A stretch of DNA of 32,809 nucleotides from Acetobacteraceae bacterium (GTDB taxonomy: Bacteria; Pseudomonadota; Alphaproteobacteria; Acetobacterales; Acetobacteraceae), in NCBI GenBank assembly GCA_003133065.1, contig PKZM01000148.1, positions 7,892-40,700 on the forward strand, read 5' to 3'. Both the position numbers and the translations under genes were made by a program. Under the pieces are notes generated by a model. It worked only from the letters and a program-made list of their open reading frames with translations, was not told the DNA's origin and made no database searches. Shown piece by piece: positions 26,474 through 32,809 of the stretch (the first letter of the stretch is position 1; each line of letters starts with the position of its first letter).

Positions 26474-27784
26474 CTACTCCGCCCGGATGATCAGCGGATG
26501 GTCCACCAGCGTGACAACAATCTGGGATGCCCCGGTTGCGGTCTGCACCGGGTTGATCCCCTTCGTCGGGTCGTACACCCACACCTTGGTGTAGGTGCGG
26601 CCCAGGCTGATGGTGACGCTCGCGCTGCTCGGTTGCACTTGCGTGCCGCTGCCTTGGTTCCACAGTGTGGGTTCGGCCCAGACCACGAAATCGCCGCTGC
26701 TGCCATCGCGCCTGCCCAGCGCCAGGCTGGTGCCGGAGGCCGGCATCCCGGCTGTCTGGAACGCCGGCACTTTGATGCCCCTGGTGCCCGTATCGGCCAT
26801 GATGGCTTGCAGATTATGCAGGCCGATCGCCAGCGGCTTCGGGTTGCCCAGATAATCGAACAGCCCGTAGGAATCATCGCCCTGCGGCGAGCCAGGCGCG
26901 TAGGCATCCAGCAAATCGTACCAGTACGTGCGCGTAACCCCGTAGAATGCGGCATCGAAAAACAGATCCAGCCCATACATGCACTGCACATACTGGCTGA
27001 CGGCGCCATTCGTGCCGCCGCCGCTGCTATAGCCGGTTTCGGTATACACTTCCGGCGCGGTATTGCCGGCAATGGTATTCGCCGGATTGATCGAGGGGTT
27101 CGGGGCCGCGCCATTGGGCGGATACGGATGCTGATTGTCGAAATCCGCATACCCCTTCACAACACCCACATTCGGATGATCCGGCAGGGAACAGGAATCC
27201 GCCCCCAGATAGGCATTGGCCCCCGTCAGCATCACAACTTTGACGTTTTTCCACGCCGGGTTGGTGTGCACCGCCTTGTACAACGCCTTTTGCAGTTCCA
27301 GCGCGTCGGCCAGTTCCTCCGCGCAGGTGGCATCCGGCGCGCCGTTCCAGGTAACCGGCTGATTGTTGATTTCGTTCGGCCCTTCCAGCGCCACCACGCT
27401 GCCGGGTGTGGCCGCTTCCACCTGCTGCATCAGATTGAGCTGCCCGGTGAGCGCCGTGCTGGTGACCGGCCCGCCTGCGAACGTCAGAAAATTGAACTTC
27501 ACCCCCGCCTGCGCCATGGTCAGATACGTGGAGAGCTGTGCCGAACCGTTCCATTGCCCCGATAGGGGATCGTACCCGTTGCTGATGCCGTCACGCACCG
27601 CGGTAATCCCGACATATTGCAGGCTCTGAAGCACCTGCGGCACATTGGCATATTCACCATCCGTATATGCCATATGCGTGACCACCCCGATGGTGGCCAG
27701 AAACGCGTTCGACGATGCAGGTGGCGCGGCGGCCGCGAGGCGCGGCGCAAGTATTGCCGTCAACAGCAGCATCCCGCGCAACAT
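26474..27784 (-). CDS. Secreted TIM-barrel glycoside-hydrolase-like protein
   Basis: Signal peptide; VVALEGPNEINNQP (NE of clan GH-A type) and EVYTETGYSS; family assignment tentative. Confidence 0.6.
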   Translation of the reverse strand: MLRGMLLLTAILAPRLAAAAPPASSNAFLATIGVVTHMAYTDGEYANVPQVLQSLQYVGITAVRDGISNGYDPLSGQWNGSAQLSTYLTMAQAGVKFNFLTFAGGPVTSTALTGQLNLMQQVEAATPGSVVALEGPNEINNQPVTWNGAPDATCAEELADALELQKALYKAVHTNPAWKNVKVVMLTGANAYLGADSCSLPDHPNVGVVKGYADFDNQHPYPPNGAAPNPSINPANTIAGNTAPEVYTETGYSSGGGTNGAVSQYVQCMYGLDLFFDAAFYGVTRTYWYDLLDAYAPGSPQGDDSYGLFDYLGNPKPLAIGLHNLQAIMADTGTRGIKVPAFQTAGMPASGTSLALGRRDGSSGDFVVWAEPTLWNQGSGTQVQPSSASVTISLGRTYTKVWVYDPTKGINPVQTATGASQIVVTLVDHPLIIRAE

Positions 27785-27899
27785 CTGTACATCTCCCGGC
27801 CCGTTGTCATATCTTGGCCGGAAGAAGTGCTATAATCAAGTTACCACGATGGTACGGGAATTCCTGTGCGCACGCCGCTCGCCTGGTCCGCGACAGACA

Positions 27900-27936
27900 G
27901 TCAAAAGTCTTTTGCTTCTTTTCTTCAGAAAAGAAG
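27900..27936. repeat. Intergenic palindromic repeat, locus 11 (single)
   Basis: TCAAAAGTCTTTTG-CTTCTTTTCTTCAGAAAAGAAG. Confidence 0.93.
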
Positions 27937-27954
27937 GCCTTCCTATCCTTGTAT

Positions 27955-29142
27955 TCAGATGACCGGCAGCTGCGTCATCTCCAAATGCAGCTCATCCCCC
28001 TCATACGGATGCGCCCGCGCCACCGCCTCGTTCAACTCCACCCCAAGCCCCGGCGTATCCGGCGGGATCACATACCCATCCTCCCAGCGGATCGGCGTCA
28101 CCAAAATTTCCGCATGGAACCCGCCCCATCTCTCGATCCCCTCCAGGATCAGGAAATTCGGGCTGCACGCCGCCAACTGAATATTCGCCGCCCCCACCAC
28201 CGGCCCGCAATACAGATGCGGCGCAATCTGCACATGATGCACCTCCGCCATCCCGGCGATCTTCTTGCCCTCCAGCAACCCGCCCACGCGACCCAAATTC
28301 ATCTGCAAAATTGCCGCGGCCCCCGCCGCCAGAACACGCGCGAAATCATACTTCGTCGCCAGCCGCTCCCCCGCCGCCACGGGGATCGATGTCGCACGCG
28401 CCACCTTGCCCATCTCCTCCGGCGCATCGGGCGGCACCGGCTCTTCCAGCCACAGCGGATCGTAGGGCTCCAGCCGCCGCGCCAGCCGTATGGCCGAAGC
28501 GGCCGTCATCTGCCCGTGCGTGCCGAACAGCAGATCAGCCTTGTCCCCCACCGCTTCCCGCAGGCGCCGCGCGAATCTCTCGCTCAGCGCCAGCGACGCC
28601 AGCGACAATTGCCGCCCATCAAACGCCGAATACGGCCCCACCGGATCGAATTTTACCGCCGTGAACCCTTGGGCCACATAATCGGCGGCATATTCCGCCG
28701 CCAGCTCCGGATCCTGATACACATCCGTCCGGTCGCCCGGCCGCGGATAGATATACGTGTAGCTCCGCAAACGCTCATGCACCCGCCCGCCCAGCAGACG
28801 ATGCACGGGCTGACCCGCCGCCTTGCCCACAATGTCCCAGCACGCCATCTCCAGCGCGCTCAACACCCCCATCAGCGTCAAATCCGGGTGCTGCGTGAAG
28901 CCGGAGGAGTACACACGCCGCCACAACGCCTCGATATCGTGCGGATCGCGCCCGCGCGCGTAACGATCGAACACGTCTTCGATCATCCTGGCAACCAGAT
29001 GCGGCGAGAACGGCACGCAATAGGCCTCGCCGAGGCCGCTTATGCCGTCATCTGTGAGAAGCTTGACGAATACGAAGTAACGGCCGCCGAAATGGGGCGG
29101 GGGGTTGCCGACGACGAAGGTCTCAGCGCCCCGAAGTATCAA
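27955..29142 (-). CDS. Mandelate racemase/muconate lactonizing enzyme family (enolase superfamily), sugar-acid dehydratase-like
   Basis: VKLLTDDGISGLGEAY...AVKFDPVGPY...LWLEEPVPPDAPEEMGKVARATSIPVAAGERLATKYDF... Confidence 0.92.
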   Translation of the reverse strand: MILRGAETFVVGNPPPHFGGRYFVFVKLLTDDGISGLGEAYCVPFSPHLVARMIEDVFDRYARGRDPHDIEALWRRVYSSGFTQHPDLTLMGVLSALEMACWDIVGKAAGQPVHRLLGGRVHERLRSYTYIYPRPGDRTDVYQDPELAAEYAADYVAQGFTAVKFDPVGPYSAFDGRQLSLASLALSERFARRLREAVGDKADLLFGTHGQMTAASAIRLARRLEPYDPLWLEEPVPPDAPEEMGKVARATSIPVAAGERLATKYDFARVLAAGAAAILQMNLGRVGGLLEGKKIAGMAEVHHVQIAPHLYCGPVVGAANIQLAACSPNFLILEGIERWGGFHAEILVTPIRWEDGYVIPPDTPGLGVELNEAVARAHPYEGDELHLEMTQLPVI

Positions 29143-29152
29143 GAAGAAAAAT

Positions 29153-29265
29153 CTTCTTTTTTGAAAAAAAGAAGCAAAAAACTTTTACCTATTGCACCCG
29201 ACACCGTGGGCCAACGCGCACCTGAATGAGTAAAAGTTTTTTGGTTCTTTTTTTCAAAAAAGAAC
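29153..29265. repeat. Intergenic palindromic repeat, locus 12 (outward pair: 29153-29174, 29244-29265)
   Basis: CTTCTTTTTTGAAAAAAAGAAG-CAAAAAACTTTT ... AAAAGTTTTTTG-GTTCTTTTTTTCAAAAAAGAAC. Confidence 0.95.
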
Positions 29266-29271
29266 ACTTGC

Positions 29272-30597
29272 TTACACATACCCGATAGCCGCCTTCTGAT
29301 CCGCAATCACCGTCTTGCACGCCGCCCAATAATGCCACGCCGCCCAAAACCCCGTCGGCGCCAGGATCAGCAGCGCCAGCCGCAACGATGCCGCATCAGG
29401 CCCCGCCGGCCCCGCCGTCATGTCACTGATCAGCGCCACGCCTTGCGGCGCCACGATCAGATTGAAAACATTCGGCACGAACAGGGAAACGGCAATGAAC
29501 GTCGCGCGCATCTTCGTCGGCGCCAGGTTCTGCACCAGCGCCATCGTCGGCCCGATATAGAAATAGATCGCCGGGATGAAGATCCAGAACATCACCCGCG
29601 CCAGCAGCAGAGAATGGGTCTGGTAGGCGATGAAGGAAGGTATCGTCGCCAGACCCACCCCGCCGCCCAGCAGCCACAGCACCCGCCGCGGATCAACAAA
29701 CTTGCGCTTGGCTAGCACCCACGCCGTGGCAACCGATGCCAGCGAGCCGCCGATCAGATGGATCGGCCCCACCACCGCGCCGGCCTCACCGACGCTGAGA
29801 TGATACGTCCGCTGCAGAAACGTCGGCGTGAACCACATCAATCCCCAGCCCCACAGCGCCGCCACGCCGCCGGCCATCACCACATGCACGGCCGCCTTGT
29901 GCTGCCAAAGAAACGTCATGGATTGTGCAAAACTGGGCTTCCCCGGGGCCTGCGCCGCATCCAGCCGCCCACGCAGCGGCTCGCGTATCGTCATAAGCAC
30001 CACCAGCCCCAGGATCAGCCCAGGAATACCCAGGCCCAGGAACGCGGCGCGCCAGCCATACGCATTGGCCACCCACCCCGCCATATCCGCGCCCATATAC
30101 GCGCCCAGCGGCGCCCCCAGGGCAAAGATCGCCATTGCCATCGGCCGCCGCCCGGCCGGAAAATAATCCGCGATGATGGAATTCGCCGGCGGCGTTCCAC
30201 CGGCCTCGCCCACGCCCACGCCCACGCGCGCCAACAGGAACTGGCCGTAATTGCGCGACAATCCGCATAACGCGCTCATCCCGGACCACGCAATCAGCGC
30301 AGCGGAAAGAATATTCCGCCTATTGGCATTGTCCGCGAGCCAAGCGATGGGGATGCCGAGCGTCACATAGAACAGCGCCAAGGGCGGCCCGGTCAGAAAC
30401 GCCACGCCGCTGTCGCTCAGGTGCAGATCGAGCCGCATCGGCTCCATCACCGTGGTCACCACATACCGGTCCGCGATATTGATCGCGTAGCCCAGGCACA
30501 TGATGAACAGCACGTACCATCGCAAGGTTATCGACGATGTTTGGGTCTGGATAAGACTATCCGCGCTGATATCCGTTACGTCCTGTCCCCAACCCAT
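29272..30597 (-). CDS. MFS transporter
   Basis: 441 aa, 12-TM pattern; LGIPIAWLADNANRRNILSAALIAWSGMSALCGLSRNYGQFLLARVGVGVGEAGGTPPANSIIADYFP. Confidence 0.92.
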   Translation of the reverse strand: MGWGQDVTDISADSLIQTQTSSITLRWYVLFIMCLGYAINIADRYVVTTVMEPMRLDLHLSDSGVAFLTGPPLALFYVTLGIPIAWLADNANRRNILSAALIAWSGMSALCGLSRNYGQFLLARVGVGVGEAGGTPPANSIIADYFPAGRRPMAMAIFALGAPLGAYMGADMAGWVANAYGWRAAFLGLGIPGLILGLVVLMTIREPLRGRLDAAQAPGKPSFAQSMTFLWQHKAAVHVVMAGGVAALWGWGLMWFTPTFLQRTYHLSVGEAGAVVGPIHLIGGSLASVATAWVLAKRKFVDPRRVLWLLGGGVGLATIPSFIAYQTHSLLLARVMFWIFIPAIYFYIGPTMALVQNLAPTKMRATFIAVSLFVPNVFNLIVAPQGVALISDMTAGPAGPDAASLRLALLILAPTGFWAAWHYWAACKTVIADQKAAIGYV

Positions 30598-30689
30598 ATT
30601 GCCTCATTCTCGCCCCGACCCCCACCACTACCGCACGCCGCTCTGCCAACCGTCAAGCCGCGCGCCGGGCCGGCAGCGCCCCCCAACAA

Positions 30690-30725
30690 ACAAAAGTTTT
30701 TTGGTTCTTTTTTTCAAAAAAGAAC
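30690..30725. repeat. Intergenic palindromic repeat, locus 13 (single)
   Basis: CAAAAGTTTTTTG-GTTCTTTTTTTCAAAAAAGAAC. Confidence 0.94.
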
Positions 30726-30774
30726 ACTTCCCTTCCCCGCCACTCCGCGGGAAGCCTGTCCTTCGTGGGCGACC

Positions 30775-31944
30775 TTATCCGCTTGCCCGGCCCGGCCCGG
30801 CCCGGCCAACCTGGTCCCGGCCGCCTTTCTTGGCCAAATACAGCGCCTGGTCAGCGGCCTGCAGCAGGGATTGTGCCGCCGCATTTTCCTTGGCAACCGC
30901 AATCCCCGCGCTGATGGTCACCACCCCGCCCTCGCGCCCGGCTTGGGGCAAGGCGAGGCGGTGCACGGCCAGGCGCAGCTTTTCGGCGATCTGCAAGGCG
31001 GCCGGCTCGCCGGTATCGGGCAGGACCACCGCGAATTCCTCGCCGCCATAGCGCATCACCTGGTCGTCACGGCGAACGAGTCCGGCGCGCAGGGCCTCGG
31101 CGATGGCGCGCAGGCATGTGTCGCCCGCCACATGACCGTGGCGATCGTTGTACATCTTGAAGAAATCGACATCGATCATGATCAGGGCGACGCAGCTGCC
31201 CGCCCGCCTGGCCCGCCGCAGCGCCTCGTCCAGATACTCGTCCAGCCGCCTACGGTTGCCCAGGCCGGTCAGGGCATCGATCAGGGCTGCCTGGCGATAC
31301 CGCAGTTCGGCCGGTTCGCGCACCAGCGCGATGATGCCGAAACTGAGCAGCATCGTTGCGGCCACCGTCAGCACCATCAGGTAGCTGAAGCCCGGGCTGG
31401 CAGTGAGCGCGGCCGAGGCGGGGTAGTGCGACCAGAGCGGCAGATTGAGCACCGCCCAGCCGAATTGGGAGGCCCATTGCAGCAGCAGCAATCCCGAGAC
31501 CCAAAGATTGGCAAAGCGGCTGCCACCCTGGGTGCGCCGCAACTCCAGGAACGACAGCCCGAGCAGGCTGGAGGACAGCATATTGAAGGCGATCAGGCGG
31601 ACATGGATATCGCCGCTGAAGCCGGGCAGCCGCGTTTCGGCCAGCCAGAGTCCCGCGCAGACCGGCATGGTCCACAGCCAGGCCTGCCGCCCGGCAATCA
31701 CACGGCATGCCATCCACTGCGCGGCTAGGCCCGCCATGATGACGGCATTGCCGATGAGCACCGCCTGGGCCTGTGGCAGGCTGAGGCGCAGCGCGTAGCC
31801 CAGGGCCGGCAGTGCCGTACCCCCAACCATCCAGAGCAGCGCGGCCTGGCTGCGATCCTGCACCCAGAACAGCAGATAGCCCGCGCTGATGAGGAACAGC
31901 ACGAGGGGCAACAATACCAGCGAGGTCCATGCGTCTAAATGCAC
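30775..31944 (-). CDS. Membrane-anchored diguanylate cyclase (GGDEF)
   Basis: Multi-TM N-terminus; DALTGLGNRRRLDEYLDEAL...MIDVDFFKMYNDRHGHVAGDTCL...VMRYGGEEFAVVLPDTGE. GTG at 31944 (VHLDAWTSLVLLPLVLFL) preferred over the listed 32178 start. Confidence 0.9.
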   Translation of the reverse strand: MHLDAWTSLVLLPLVLFLISAGYLLFWVQDRSQAALLWMVGGTALPALGYALRLSLPQAQAVLIGNAVIMAGLAAQWMACRVIAGRQAWLWTMPVCAGLWLAETRLPGFSGDIHVRLIAFNMLSSSLLGLSFLELRRTQGGSRFANLWVSGLLLLQWASQFGWAVLNLPLWSHYPASAALTASPGFSYLMVLTVAATMLLSFGIIALVREPAELRYRQAALIDALTGLGNRRRLDEYLDEALRRARRAGSCVALIMIDVDFFKMYNDRHGHVAGDTCLRAIAEALRAGLVRRDDQVMRYGGEEFAVVLPDTGEPAALQIAEKLRLAVHRLALPQAGREGGVVTISAGIAVAKENAAAQSLLQAADQALYLAKKGGRDQVGRAGPGRASG

Positions 31945-32030
31945 ACGCGGGTATCCGCATATATACGGGCGCCTGTCCAGGCGCTTCGATCGCGGGGGGC
32001 ACGCCGTTCCGGCAGGCTGCAACGCCGCCG

Positions 32031-32135
32031 GAACTGATCTACGGGTGGCGACCCCATCTTCGTGATGAAGGCGATAATCATCTTGTGGAACTGGCGATCG
32101 CCGGGGGCGCCGAGGCGATCGTGACGCCATCGTAG
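32031..32135 (+). pseudogene. Remnant of PIN-family (COG1569-like) toxin
   Basis: PELIYGWRPHLRDEGDNHLVELAIAGGAEAIVTPS*; matches the remembered C-terminal signature W-R-P-N-L-R-D-E-x-D-N-H-x-x-E-L-A; N-terminal part absent. Confidence 0.6.
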
Positions 32136-32367
32136 GACAGGCGGTTGCTGAGGGGCGTGGAGTAGGTTGGCGGGCCACGACCGACGATGATGAGCACTAT
32201 GTCTACGCCATAGCACTCTGATGGCCGGATAAGGGCCTGTCGTCCGTCGCTTCAGGGTCCGACGTTGCTTATAGTTGGGTCATCTTACTACGATCAGCCA
32301 TTGACACTTGGCCACGTGGCCTGGTGGGGGCCGCTCGTTCGGCAAGCGGGATTCGGGCAGGAATGGG

Positions 32368-32809
32368 ATGGTTTCCAAGAAAGTGACTGTGGGGCCGGCG
32401 GGGCGCCCCTATTTCGCCGGGGACTTCTATTCCTTCCAGACGACCCCGGAGATGGAGTGTGGTCCCAAAGAAACCGGAAGATTTGCCGCAATAAAGGTCT
32501 TTGGCTTTGAAGGTGAAGCTATCGGCGTGGCTCTTCTCGATTGTATTTTTGAAAACCATCCCACGCTGGAACAGGTCAAAAACCTACCGGTAATGAGGCA
32601 GAGACGTTTCAATTTTCAAGGTACGCTGGCCGTCTGCTTTGTCGGGATCGACTACGAGAATGACCTGGAAGATTTCAAATACCTCGGCACCTGTCCTACT
32701 TCGCCGGCAGATATCGCGTTGCTCACCATCTGCCGTTCATACTCTGCCTGGACATGGGCTAGCTTTAATGCGGAAGGTGAGTGGCTATGGAAGCATGATC
32801 GACCTGCAT
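32368..32809 (+). CDS. Hypothetical protein, partial (runs off right edge)
   Basis: Not in ORF track: MVSKKVTVGPAGRPYFAGDFYSFQTTPEMECGPKETGRFAAIKVFGFEGEAIGVALLDCIFENHPTLEQVKNLPVMRQRRFNFQGTLAVCFVGIDYENDLEDFKYLGTCPTSPADIALLTICRSYSAWTWASFNAEGEWLWKHDRPA; AGGA-like RBS upstream. Confidence 0.65.
   Translation, partial: MVSKKVTVGPAGRPYFAGDFYSFQTTPEMECGPKETGRFAAIKVFGFEGEAIGVALLDCIFENHPTLEQVKNLPVMRQRRFNFQGTLAVCFVGIDYENDLEDFKYLGTCPTSPADIALLTICRSYSAWTWASFNAEGEWLWKHDRPA

Noticed and set aside
24946-26490. 514-aa + strand ORF antisense to the GMC oxidoreductase
   Set aside because: Arg/Pro/His-rich antisense artefact.
756-30725. CRISPR array
   Set aside because: Repeats are dispersed between unrelated genes with no regular spacers and no cas genes.
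32265-32510. ORF MLIVGSSYYDQPLTLGHVAWWG... as a gene
   Set aside because: Low-complexity continuation overlaps the better supported 32368 ORF in another frame; no family recognised.

Overview
GC-rich bacterial chromosome segment, probably an alphaproteobacterium of Acetobacteraceae type (inferred from gene content and style only). About 22 protein-coding genes can be supported: a DUF2272 lipoprotein (runs off the left edge), a family 3 solute-binding protein, tatB-tatC-serS, lipoproteins, a zinc-ribbon membrane protein, a low-GC islet with a frameshifted tail-fibre-like gene and an N-terminally truncated GT39-like membrane protein, a TPR-sulfotransferase plus TonB-dependent receptor pair, a TmpA/TmpB (PhnY*/PhnZ)-like phosphonate oxygenase pair, a tandem alpha/beta-hydrolase lacking serine nucleophiles, an orphan receiver, a 1468-aa CheB-CheR-PAS-HK-REC-REC-LuxR fusion, a sugar/hydroxy-acid catabolic neighbourhood (HIBADH-like, GMC oxidoreductase, GH-like, MR/MLE enolase-superfamily, MFS), a GGDEF protein, a PIN-toxin remnant and an orphan CDS at the right edge. 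The most striking feature is an abundant intergenic palindromic repeat: 21 half-units at 13 loci (consensus about AAAAGTTTTTTG-[C/G]TTCTTTTTTTCAAAAAAGAA[G/C]), often in inverted pairs around a GC-rich centre. It shows compensatory stem changes and is placed almost exclusively at transcription-unit boundaries within a few nt of stop codons.
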